A DNA stretch of 26,890 nt from Frankiales bacterium (GTDB lineage: Bacteria > Actinomycetota > Actinomycetes > Mycobacteriales > SCTD01). The position numbers and the translations under genes are program-made. The stretch is from NCBI GenBank assembly GCA_025965735.1, contig JAOPWK010000129.1, forward strand, positions 1-26,890, read 5' to 3'. Position 1 is the first letter of the stretch. Each line of letters opens with the position of its first letter. Positions 15,980-23,936 of this stretch are shown here, one piece after another. The notes beneath the pieces are model-generated. The model was not told the origin of the DNA and made no database searches. It saw only the letters and a list, made by a program, of their open reading frames with translations.

Positions 15980-16060
15980 GTGTGGCGTCCCCCTTCGGCG
16001 ACGGTGTCGCAAAGGACCCCACTTGGCCATCGACAATGAGGACTACTTCCGCATGACCCG

Positions 16061-16066
16061 TACGGT
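16061..16066 (+). promoter_or_regulatory. Putative leaderless -10 box for psuK
   Basis: TACGGT fits TANNNT and ends six bases before the ATG at 16073. No Shine-Dalgarno precedes the start. No clear -35 is seen. It lies in the 93-base divergent gap shared with the giant surface protein gene. Confidence 0.45.
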
Positions 16067-16072
16067 GCGCGG

Positions 16073-16908
16073 ATGCGCTCGTACCTTGCCGTCGTCGGCG
16101 ACCTGGTCGAGGACGTGGTCGTGTGGCCGACCGGCCCGGTGCAGCGCGGCAGCGACACCCCCGCCCGGGTCTTCCGCTCCCGTGGGGGCAGCGCCGCGAA
16201 CGTCGCGGCCGCCGCGGCGAGGTACGTCCCGACGCGGTTCCTCGGGTGCGTCGGCGAGGACGCGCTCGGCGACCGGCTGGTCTCCGAGCTGGAGTCCGCC
16301 GGGGTGGAGGTGCAGGTGCAGCGGCGTGGCCGCACCGGCACGGTCGTGGTCCTCGTGGACGAGGACGGGGAGCGGACGTTCTTCCCCGACCGGGGCGCCG
16401 CAGCCGACCTCGCGCCCCTGCCGCCCGAGGCGCTGGAGGACGTCCGGATCCTGCACGTCCCGGCGTACGGGCTGCACGGCGGACGGACGGCGGACAGCGT
16501 CCGGTCGCTGCTCGAGGAGGCGGCACGCCAGGACGTGACGGTCACCTTCGACGCGTCGTCCTGGGCGGTGCTCCGGCAGATCCCCGACCTGGACGAGCTC
16601 CGGCACCGGTTCTCGCTCGCCTTCGCGAACGGCCCCGAGCTGGCCGAGCTGCCCGAGATGCCGTGCCCCGTGGTCGAGAAGCACGGCGGCCGCGCGACGG
16701 TCGTGGTCGACCCCGACCTGCGACGGCGCACGTTCCCGGTGGAGCCGGTGGACGGGGTGCGGGACACCACCGGCGCGGGCGACGCCTTCGCCGCCGGATG
16801 GCTGTCGGCGATGATGGAGGGCCTGCCCCTCGAGGAGCAGGTGGCGCGCGCCCACGACCTGGCGCGCCGCGTCCTGACGACGCCCGGCGCCGGGCTGGAG
16901 GAGCACCC

Positions 16909-16912
<4 letters not shown>
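16073..16912 (+). CDS. psuK: PfkB-family carbohydrate kinase, probable pseudouridine kinase
   Basis: A 279-residue ribokinase-fold enzyme. Visible are the N-terminal strand VVGDLVEDVVV (7-17), the substrate-site GGSAANVAAAAARY (38-51) and the PfkB signature DTTGAGDAFAAGWL (231-244) with catalytic base D237. Family members phosphorylate sugars or nucleosides. The next gene, overlapping by four bases, is pseudouridine-5'-phosphate glycosidase, which makes pseudouridine kinase the most likely activity: it would phosphorylate pseudouridine at the 5' position. It is slightly short for PfkB kinases (about 300). No pseudouridine transporter is in the pair's vicinity. A leaderless start is suggested. 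The specificity rests on gene context. Confidence 0.85.
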
Positions 16913-17805
<893 letters not shown>

Positions 17806-17882
17806 CCTACGCCGCACTGCTCCGTACGGCCTCGACACGACGGGCCATGGTGCACATGCGCGCAAGGTCGGACACTCAGGAC

Positions 17883-18218
17883 ATGACCAGCTGCGCCTGC
17901 CCCGCCGCCTCGCTCACCTCGCTCCGCTTCGCGGACGGGCTGGTGATGCTGCGCTGCGCGGCGCACGAGCAGCAGGCCTGGTTCGTCGACGGCCGGGCGG
18001 CCGAGCGGCACGAGGTGCTGCCCGCGCTGAGAGACCTGTTCGTCGACCGCCGCCGCGGCGAGCGCAGCGCCGGCCGCGTACGCCCGGCTCGGCCGCGGGT
18101 GCTGCAGATGCAGGAGCCGGCGCCGCACGAGGTGGTGCCGGTGGAGGCGGACGACAGCGAGCGGCTGACGGCGCTGCTGCGCGCCCGCGGCCTGTCCGGC
18201 TCGTGGGCCGTCGCGTGA
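17883..18218 (+). CDS. Conserved small protein with CxC...CxxH pattern, copy 2 of a paralogous pair
   Basis: A 111-residue protein of unknown function, the same length as the one at 7153-7488 and aligned with it without gaps. It keeps C4, C6, C25, H28, W33, DGR (36-38), DLFV (51-54) and ends LTALLRARGLSGSWAVA. ATG 17883 is chosen because it gives exact alignment with copy 1; ATGs at 17847 and 17856 would add an unaligned 12- or 9-residue tail. It lies 77 bases after psuG and 11 bases before the spermidine-synthase-like gene on the same strand, so it may be cotranscribed with the latter. It is cytoplasmic by lack of export signals. A regulatory or RNA/DNA-binding role is possible but cannot be shown. 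Confidence 0.8.
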   Translation: MTSCACPAASLTSLRFADGLVMLRCAAHEQQAWFVDGRAAERHEVLPALRDLFVDRRRGERSAGRVRPARPRVLQMQEPAPHEVVPVEADDSERLTALLRARGLSGSWAVA

Positions 18219-18229
18219 TGCACTAGGGC

Positions 18230-18910
18230 GTGCGCTTCGAGGAGCTGGACTGGCAGGCGACGCCGATGGGTGAGATCAGCCTGCGCCGGCGGATCGAGCC
18301 CTCGCTCCAGGTCGAGGTGCACGAGGTCCTGCTCGGCGAGGAGTACCTCATGTCGAGCCTGTTCACCGTCGCGGAGGTGGAGCTGGCCCGGCTGGGGCTG
18401 GCCGCCGCGACGGGTGAGGCGCTCGACGTCGTGGTCGGCGGCCTCGGCCTGGGCTGGACCGCGCGCACCGCGCTGGAGGACCCGCGGGTGCGTTCGCTGC
18501 AGGTCGTCGAGGCGCTGCCGACGGTCATCGAGTGGCACGAGCGCGACCTGCTCCCCCACGCCGCCGCGCTGACCGGCGATGCCCGCACACGCCTCGTGCA
18601 GGGCGACTTCTTCGGCATGGAGCTGCCGGTGTGCGACGTGGTGCTGCTCGACGTCGACCACTCGCCGCGGCACGTGCTGCACCCGAGCCACGCCGGCTTC
18701 TACACCGCGCAGGGCCTCGAGCGGATGCGGTCGCGGCTGCGCCCGCACGGGGTCTTCGCGCTGTGGTCCGACGACCCGCCGGACGCGGAGTTCCTCGACG
18801 TGCTGGGCCAGGTGCTGCCGGACGCGCAGGCGCGCGTCGTGCGCTTCGCCAACCCGCTGACCGGCGGCGAGTCGTCGAACACGGTCTACGTGGGCGTGCG
18901 CACCGTCTGA
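18230..18910 (+). CDS. Spermidine synthase-like (aminopropyltransferase-fold) protein
   Basis: A 226-residue Rossmann-fold protein related to spermidine synthases and class I methyltransferases. Visible are the nucleotide-binding motif VVVGGLGLGWTA (67-78), the acidic residue ending strand 2 (E94 in QVVEALPTVI), the GDFF segment (125-128) and LLDVDHSPRHVLHP (139-152), where spermidine synthases have a D-V-D or D-x-x-D-P motif. It is shorter than true spermidine synthases (about 280) and lacks much of the N-terminal beta domain, so polyamine synthesis is unproven; it may be a methyltransferase-like relative. The GTG start lies 11 bases after the preceding gene. Its last 25 bases overlap the 3' end of the convergent GGDEF gene. 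Confidence 0.8.
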   Translation: MRFEELDWQATPMGEISLRRRIEPSLQVEVHEVLLGEEYLMSSLFTVAEVELARLGLAAATGEALDVVVGGLGLGWTARTALEDPRVRSLQVVEALPTVIEWHERDLLPHAAALTGDARTRLVQGDFFGMELPVCDVVLLDVDHSPRHVLHPSHAGFYTAQGLERMRSRLRPHGVFALWSDDPPDAEFLDVLGQVLPDAQARVVRFANPLTGGESSNTVYVGVRTV

Positions 18911-19890
18911 ACGTCCGGCACGCGCTGCTCCGGCAGCACGACCTGGCGCGGGCGCCGCGCCTTGGCGGCGTACAGCTCCCGGTCGGCGCCGACCAGCAGG
19001 TCGCGCAGCTCGTTGCCCGGCCGGCTCGTCACCACGCCCGAGCTCCACGGCGTGGCCGACACGGCGGCCAGGCGCGTGAGCAGGTCTTCGGCGTCGGCGC
19101 GCGAGGTGTCCGGCAGAACGAGCACGAACTCGTCGCCACCGAGCCGCGCGACGATGTCGCCGGCGCGGACCTCCTTGCGCCACGAGGCAGCGAGCTCGGC
19201 CAGGACGCGGTCGCCGGCGTCGTGGCCGTGCTGGTCGTTGACGGCCTTGAAGCCGTCCAGGTCCACGACGGCGACGCTGAGCGGCGAGCCGGAGCGGCCG
19301 GCGGCGGCGAGCGCCGCGTGCGCCTCGCGCTGGAGGCCGTTGCGGTTGAGCAGTCCGGTCAGGGGGTCGGTCACGGCGGCGTGGTCGAGCCGGCTCACCA
19401 GAGCAGCCACCGCCTCGACCGCGACGACGGCGGTGAGCGAGGTCAGGAACCAGACGTGCGCCGCGCCGTAGAAGGGGTTGCTGAGCAGGCCCGCGCCGAA
19501 GGCGAGGACCGCCGCCACGCCGTAGCAGCGGGCGACCACCCGCGGCAGGAAGAAGGCGCTGAAGGCGGCCGCCCAGGTGAAGCTCATGCCCAACGCAGCG
19601 GTACCGGCGGGTGTGGCCGTGGATGCGGTCAGCAGCCCGAGGCCGACGATCATCGCGGTGACGCCGGCGTACGACCAGGCGCGGTGGGGACGCACCGTCG
19701 CGCCGATGGCCAGCAGGGCGCCGAGCACAGCCAGCACCATGTTGAGCCGCACCGGCGCCGCCGGGCTCATCGGCACGGCCGCACCCATCGCGGACGAGAA
19801 CGACGAGACGCTGAGCAGGACGACCAGCGCCTTGCGCTCCGCCGGCCAGCGGGCGTCCGGCGTCGTCACGGTCAACGGGTGGGGCCTCAC
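18886..19890 (-). CDS. Membrane-bound GGDEF diguanylate cyclase
   Basis: A 334-residue protein with about six membrane helices (roughly 20-165), then a GGDEF domain. The domain shows DPLTGLLNRNGL (175-186), DLDGFKAVNDQHGHDAGD (210-227) and LGGDEF (250-255). The catalytic GGDEF is intact, so c-di-GMP synthesis is likely. The inhibitory I-site RxxD is also present (RAGD, 242-245), implying product feedback. No EAL domain follows. GTG 19890 is chosen because GAGGG lies seven bases upstream; a GTG at 19938 is also open and would add 16 residues. The membrane part is a short unclassified sensor. The 3' end overlaps the convergent gene by 25 bases. Confidence 0.92.
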   Translation of the reverse strand: MRPHPLTVTTPDARWPAERKALVVLLSVSSFSSAMGAAVPMSPAAPVRLNMVLAVLGALLAIGATVRPHRAWSYAGVTAMIVGLGLLTASTATPAGTAALGMSFTWAAAFSAFFLPRVVARCYGVAAVLAFGAGLLSNPFYGAAHVWFLTSLTAVVAVEAVAALVSRLDHAAVTDPLTGLLNRNGLQREAHAALAAAGRSGSPLSVAVVDLDGFKAVNDQHGHDAGDRVLAELAASWRKEVRAGDIVARLGGDEFVLVLPDTSRADAEDLLTRLAAVSATPWSSGVVTSRPGNELRDLLVGADRELYAAKARRPRQVVLPEQRVPDVQTVRTPT

Positions 19891-19994
19891 GCACCTGCCC
19901 TCGGCAGCAGCGCCCCGCAGCCAGAGCCACGGCGGCACTTATGGCCCGCAGATGACCCGTTGGGCGCAGGTCCAGGTGACCCGAGGTGAGGGGA

Positions 19995-20008
19995 CGTACC
20001 GCCGTACG
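19995..20008. promoter_or_regulatory. Inverted repeat CGTAC-N4-GTACG between ethA-like and GGDEF genes
   Basis: CGTAC (19995-19999) and GTACG (20004-20008) lie 26 bases downstream of the monooxygenase stop and about 105 bases upstream of the GGDEF start, on the same strand as both. It could be an operator for the GGDEF gene or part of a terminator. The position is the only evidence. Confidence 0.25.
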
Positions 20009-20026
20009 CCGGACATGCCCGGCGCA

Positions 20027-20040
20027 CGGCTGGTCAGCCG
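20027..20040 (-). terminator. Palindrome spanning the monooxygenase stop codon
   Basis: CGGCTG-GT-CAGCCG is a 6-base perfect inverted repeat that includes the stop codon of the EthA-like gene. It may form a tight hairpin at the end of the message. There is no T tract. Confidence 0.25.
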
Positions 20041-21542
20041 GTGGTGACGGCCGCCCGGGGCAGCCGGGTGAAGGCGAGCTCGCCGTACTCGTTCGGCCCG
20101 TGCCGGAGCAGCAGCCGGTCCTTGACGTAGTTCTCGTGCAGCTTCCACGGCGCCCGCGCCGCCTGACGCGGGAACTTGTCGATGGACCGCAGGACGTAGC
20201 CCGAGGCGAGGTTCACGAAAGGCACCTCCGGCAGCTCCGGCTCGCTCCACAGCGGCGTCACCACGTCGTAGCCGCCCTTGCCCATGTGGTTGAGCAGCCG
20301 GGTGACGTAGGCGCAGACCAGGTCGCACTTCAGCGTCCACGAGGCGTTCGTGTAGCCGATGGCGGCGGCGAGGTTCGGCACGCCGCTGAACATCATCCCC
20401 TTGTAGCCGACCGTCTCGGACAGCTCGACCTCCCGGTCGTCCACCACGATCTGCATGCCGCCGAGCACCAGCATGTTCAGACCGGTGGCGGTGATGACGA
20501 CGTCGGACTCCAGCACCTCGCCGTCCTCGAGGCGGATGCCGTTCTCGACGAAGCGGTCGATCGTCGCCGTGACGACCGAGGCCTCGCCCGCGCTGATGCT
20601 CTTGAACAGGTCGCCGTCCGGCACCACGCAGAACCGCTGGTCCCACGGGTCGTACGGCGGCGTGAAGTGCTTGTCGATGTCGAAGCCCTTGGGCAGCGCC
20701 TGCTCCAGGCCGAGCCGCACCATCTTCTTCATGATGTGCGGGCGGTGCTTGCTGAGGTTGTAGCTCCAGATCGTGCGCAGGATGTTCTTCCAGCGCACGA
20801 CGTTGTACGCCGTCTGCGGCGAGACCTTGCCCTCGAGCTTGCGGGCCACGAGGTCGTGCGCCGGCAGGGCTGCGATGTAGGTCGGCGTGCGCTGGAGCAT
20901 GGTCACGTGCGCGGCCTTCTCCGCCATCGCCGGCACCAGCGTGACGGCGGTCGCGCCGCTGCCGACGACGACGACGCGCTTGCCGGCGTAGTCGAGGTCC
21001 TCCGGCCAGTGCTGTGGGTGCACGACCTGCCCGCGGAAGTCCTCGATGCCGGGGAACTCCGGGGTGTAGCCCTCGTCGTAGCGGTAGTAGCCCGAGCACA
21101 TGAACAGGAACTGGCAGGTCAGCTGAAAGCTCTGACCACTGTCCGTCCGCTCCACCGTGACCGTCCAGAGCCCCTGCTCCGTCGACCACTCCGCGCGCAC
21201 GACCCGCTGGCGGTAGCGGATCCGCTCCTCGACGCCGAACTCGCGGGCGGTCTCGCGGACGTACTCCAGGATCGCCGGGCCGTCGGCGATGCCCTTGGTG
21301 CTCGCCCACGGCTTGAAGGAGTAGCCCAGGGTGTACATGTCGCTGTCGGAGCGGACCCCGGGGTAGCGGAACAGGTCCCAGGTGCCGCCGATCGACCCGC
21401 GCGACTCCAGGATCGCGAAGCTGCGGTCCGGGCTCTTCTGCATGAGGTGCACCGCGGCACCGACGCCGGACAGGCCGGCGCCGACGACGATCACGTCGAG
21501 GTGCTCGGTGAGGACGGGTTCCTCGGCACGCAGTGCAGTCAC
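20034..21542 (-). CDS. FAD-dependent Baeyer-Villiger monooxygenase, EthA-like
   Basis: A 502-residue flavoprotein closely resembling M. tuberculosis EthA along its length. Visible are the FAD Rossmann motif GAGLSG (21-26), GGTWDLFRYPGVRSDSDMYT (52-71), the Baeyer-Villiger signature F-R-G-x3-H-x3-W-P (169-180), the NADPH Rossmann motif GSGATA (194-199) and VVITATGLNM further on. It inserts oxygen next to ketones or oxidises sulfur, using NADPH and O2; in mycobacteria EthA oxidises ethionamide. The GTG start has AAGGA eight bases upstream; EthA itself begins at the equivalent of residue 11 or so (TEHLD). It is divergent from the GNAT gene with 73 bases between. No TetR-type repressor (EthR-like) gene is adjacent, unlike in mycobacteria. 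Confidence 0.93.
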   Translation of the reverse strand: MTALRAEEPVLTEHLDVIVVGAGLSGVGAAVHLMQKSPDRSFAILESRGSIGGTWDLFRYPGVRSDSDMYTLGYSFKPWASTKGIADGPAILEYVRETAREFGVEERIRYRQRVVRAEWSTEQGLWTVTVERTDSGQSFQLTCQFLFMCSGYYRYDEGYTPEFPGIEDFRGQVVHPQHWPEDLDYAGKRVVVVGSGATAVTLVPAMAEKAAHVTMLQRTPTYIAALPAHDLVARKLEGKVSPQTAYNVVRWKNILRTIWSYNLSKHRPHIMKKMVRLGLEQALPKGFDIDKHFTPPYDPWDQRFCVVPDGDLFKSISAGEASVVTATIDRFVENGIRLEDGEVLESDVVITATGLNMLVLGGMQIVVDDREVELSETVGYKGMMFSGVPNLAAAIGYTNASWTLKCDLVCAYVTRLLNHMGKGGYDVVTPLWSEPELPEVPFVNLASGYVLRSIDKFPRQAARAPWKLHENYVKDRLLLRHGPNEYGELAFTRLPRAAVTTG

Positions 21543-21615
21543 AGCTGGGTCCTTCGCTCGGGAGTCTGCGGCCAATTCTCGCACTGCTGGTGCAGGTTGT
21601 CTGCGGAGGTGCAGG

Positions 21616-22122
21616 ATGTCCCCCATGCGGATCGAGCCGGCGGTTCTCGACGACCTCGAGGACCTCGCGGCGCTGCTGGTGGACGCGGTTGACGGCGGCG
21701 CGAGCGTGGGCTTCCTCGCCGGCGTCACGACGGGCGAGGCGGCGCACTTCTGGCGCACCGCTCTCGTGCACCAGACCTGGGTCGCGCGATCGGGTGACCG
21801 CCTCGTCGGCTGCGTGCAGCTCCTCCCGGCCAAGCTGCCGAACGGCGCCCACCGCGCGGAGGTGGCGAAGCTCCTGGTGCACCGCTCCGCCCGCGGCGCC
21901 GGCGTCGGCTCCGCCCTGATGGCGCACCTCGAGCAGGAGGCGCGCGCGCAGGGGCGGTGGCTGCTGCAGCTCGACACCGAGACCGGCAGCCCGGCTGAAG
22001 GCTTGTACGTACGGCTCGGCTGGCAGCAGCTGGGGGTCCTCGCCGACCACGCGGTACGGCCGCAGGGCGGCCTCGCGCCGACGACCTTCCTCTGGAAGCG
22101 GCTGTCCGCGGGAGTCCCCTAG
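21616..22122 (+). CDS. GNAT family N-acetyltransferase
   Basis: A 168-residue acetyl-CoA-dependent acetyltransferase. The core motif A is EVAKLLVHRSARGAGVGSAL (82-101), with the R-G-x-G-x-G pyrophosphate loop at 93-98; motif B follows at LLQLDTETGSPAEGLYVRLGW (116-136 region). The closest general type is a small-molecule or antibiotic-resistance-like GNAT; the substrate is unknown. ATG 21616 is chosen because GGAGG lies six bases upstream; the in-frame ATG at 21625 is an alternative. The gene is divergent from the EthA-like gene. Confidence 0.88.
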   Translation: MSPMRIEPAVLDDLEDLAALLVDAVDGGASVGFLAGVTTGEAAHFWRTALVHQTWVARSGDRLVGCVQLLPAKLPNGAHRAEVAKLLVHRSARGAGVGSALMAHLEQEARAQGRWLLQLDTETGSPAEGLYVRLGWQQLGVLADHAVRPQGGLAPTTFLWKRLSAGVP

Positions 22123-22160
22123 CGCGGAGCATGGCGTCGGCGCAGCGGGAGCAGGCCCGT

Positions 22161-22505
22161 TCACATGACCGGGTCTGGGACGCCCCGCCACAGGTCGATG
22201 TCCCTCGTCAGGTGCCGCAGCTGCGGGAGTTCGATGCCTCGACGAGAGCCGGAACTCCATGCCCCAGCCCCTCCGCGGACGCGCCGCAGTCTGCTCGTTG
22301 CACGCCGGCCTGCTGGTGCGGGCGCCGCACCGGCGACTGTGGACCGTGCGCCGTCGCCGCGGCTCCGACCCCGTCCGCATCGGCCGGCGCGCCACCGAAC
22401 GTCAGCTCGGCTCCGGCGTCGGCCGCGCCCTCCTCCGACACCGTCCGCGACACCTGCGGCGAGCACCGCCCCCACGAGCCCGCCCGTGACGAGCACGCTG
22501 GTCAC
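22161..22505 (-). pseudogene. Possible decayed or unrecognised secreted-protein gene
   Basis: This 400-base stretch between the GNAT and MoaD-like genes has no recognisable gene. On the minus strand a GTG at 22505 opens TSVLVTGGLVGAVLAAG, which looks like an export signal. The same frame ends IELPQLRHLTRDIDLWRG and PDPVM at a TGA (22161), with good third-position GC at both ends. In the middle the better-biased frame is another one (SEEGAADAGAELTFGGAPAD and onward), so two compensating frameshifts or simple GC noise may be involved. No homology is recognised. It could be a pseudogene, a genuine 114-residue protein or non-coding. Confidence 0.25.
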
Positions 22506-22522
22506 GAGGTCTGAGCCTGGGG

Positions 22523-22810
22523 TCAGCCGCCGGCCATCGCCCCGATGACGAGGAACGGCTCGCGCCCCTGCAGCACGGCGTCCGGGAGCGAGGCATCCAC
22601 GTCCTCGTGCGACAGGTCCTCCTCGCAGGCGTAGAAGCGCACGAACGGCCGCCGCTTGCCGGTGCTGATGTCGCGGAGGGTCCCGCGCAGTGCCGGGTGC
22701 GCGGCCTCCAGTGCGTCGAGGACCTCCCGGGTGGTCGATGCCTCGACGTGCACCTCGCCGTCGACCTTGGCCAGGTTGCGCAGGTGGTACGGCAGCACGA
22801 CGCGCGTCAT
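22523..22810 (-). CDS. MoaD/ThiS family ubiquitin-like protein
   Basis: A 95-residue beta-grasp protein. It begins VVLPYHLRNLAKVDGEVHVE (4-23), has the helix TREVLDALEAAHPALRG and ends LVIGAMAGG. The C-terminal Gly-Gly (94-95) is the site that E1-like enzymes adenylate and convert to a thiocarboxylate in MoaD, ThiS and related sulfur carriers, so it is probably functional. No MoeB/ThiF-type partner or molybdopterin gene lies in the window. Its ATG overlaps the stop of the BNR-propeller gene (ATGA, 22807-22810), which ties its expression to that gene. Whether it carries sulfur or is conjugated to proteins is unknown. Confidence 0.88.
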   Translation of the reverse strand: MTRVVLPYHLRNLAKVDGEVHVEASTTREVLDALEAAHPALRGTLRDISTGKRRPFVRFYACEEDLSHEDVDASLPDAVLQGREPFLVIGAMAGG

Positions 22811-23922
22811 GCCAGCGTCTGCACCTCGACCGACAGCACCGCCGGCAGGTCCCGCACGATGGCGTCCCAGGTGTCACCGCCGTCCGGGGAGCAGTAGACC
22901 TGGCCGCCCGTCGTCCCGAAGTAGACGCCGCACTCGTCCAGCCGGTCGACGGCCATCGCGTCGCGCAGGACGTTCACGTAGCAGTTCTCCTGCGGCAGCC
23001 CCTTGCTCAGCGGCTCCCACTCGCCGCCGCCGGTACGGCTGCGGAAGACGCGCAGCTTCCCGTCCGGCACCACGTGCAGGTAGTCGCTCGTGATCGGCAG
23101 GACGAACACCGTCTCCGGCTCGTGCGCGTGCACGTCGATGACGAAGCCGAAGTCGGTCGGCAGGTCGCCGCTGACCTCGGTCCACTGCCCGCCGGCGTCG
23201 TCGCTGCGCATGACGTCCCAGTGCTTCTGCATGAACAGCGTGTCCGGCCGCGACGGGTGCATCGCCAGCTTGTGCACGCAGTGCCCGATCTCGGCCTCCT
23301 GCTGGGGGATCTCCCCCGACAGCAGGCCCTTGTTGATGGGCAGCCAGCTGTCGCCGCCGTCGTCGGTGCGGAACGCACCCGCGGCGCTGATGGCGGTGAA
23401 GATCCGCTGCTCGTCGGTCGGGTCCAGCAGGATCGTGTGCAGGCACAGCCCGCCGGCACCGGGCTGCCACTCGGGGCCCGACCCGTGGCCGCGCAGCCCG
23501 CTGAGCTCCGTCCAGGTCGCGCCGCCGTCGGTGGTCTTGAACAGCGCCGCGTCCTCGACGCCCGCGTACACGGTCTCGACGTCGCTGAGCGACGGCTCGA
23601 GGTGCCAGACGCGGGTGAACTTCCACGGCTTCGGCGTGCCGTCGAAGTCCTGGTGCGTGCCGGCGTCGCCGACGTAGGAGAAGTCGTTGCCGACGGGGTC
23701 CCAGCTGCGGCCGCCGTCCTTGCTGCTCTGGATGACCTGGCCTAACCAGCCGCCGGACTGCGACGCCCAGATCCGATCGGGGTCCAGCGGAGAGCCCTTG
23801 AGGTGGTACACCTCCCAGCCGGCGAAGTGCGGCCCCTCGACCTTCCAGTCGCGCCTGCCCTCGTCGCTCGTGAGTATGAAGGCCCCCTTGCGCGTCCCCA
23901 CCAGAACCCTCACACCAGCCAT
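22807..23922 (-). CDS. BNR/Asp-box beta-propeller protein (sialidase-like, WD40/YVTN/BNR repeat type)
   Basis: A 371-residue predicted beta-propeller. Six Asp-box-like motifs of the S-x-D-x-G-x-(S/T)-W type occur at about 67-74, 130-137, 186-193, 240-247, 295-302 and 345-352, spaced about 55 residues, as expected for six blades. It starts MAGVRVLVGTRKGAFILTSD, which is typical of proteins annotated as exo-alpha-sialidase or BNR-repeat glycosidases. However, there is no signal peptide, and the catalytic Arg triad and Tyr/Glu of true sialidases are not identifiable, so hydrolase activity is doubtful. The ATG is used because a TANNNT box sits seven bases upstream. It lies 14 bases after the MFS gene and overlaps the MoaD-like gene. 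Confidence 0.85.
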   Translation of the reverse strand: MAGVRVLVGTRKGAFILTSDEGRRDWKVEGPHFAGWEVYHLKGSPLDPDRIWASQSGGWLGQVIQSSKDGGRSWDPVGNDFSYVGDAGTHQDFDGTPKPWKFTRVWHLEPSLSDVETVYAGVEDAALFKTTDGGATWTELSGLRGHGSGPEWQPGAGGLCLHTILLDPTDEQRIFTAISAAGAFRTDDGGDSWLPINKGLLSGEIPQQEAEIGHCVHKLAMHPSRPDTLFMQKHWDVMRSDDAGGQWTEVSGDLPTDFGFVIDVHAHEPETVFVLPITSDYLHVVPDGKLRVFRSRTGGGEWEPLSKGLPQENCYVNVLRDAMAVDRLDECGVYFGTTGGQVYCSPDGGDTWDAIVRDLPAVLSVEVQTLA

Positions 23923-23929
23923 GCGGGGC

Positions 23930-23935
23930 AACGTA
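23930..23935 (-). promoter_or_regulatory. Putative leaderless -10 box for the BNR-propeller gene
   Basis: TACGTT on the minus strand fits TANNNT and ends seven bases before the ATG at 23922; no Shine-Dalgarno is present. It lies in the 14-base gap after the MFS stop, so the BNR-MoaD pair may have its own promoter besides read-through. Confidence 0.45.
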
Positions 23936-23936
23936 C

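Noticed and set aside
15980..16036. Longer N-terminus for the giant protein (start at 16036)
   Set aside because: The extra 19 residues are basic and low-complexity, and a good ribosome binding site precedes the ATG at 15979.
22807..23922. True sialidase
   Set aside because: Asp-boxes are present, but there is no signal peptide, no F/Y-R-I-P motif and no identifiable catalytic Arg triad.
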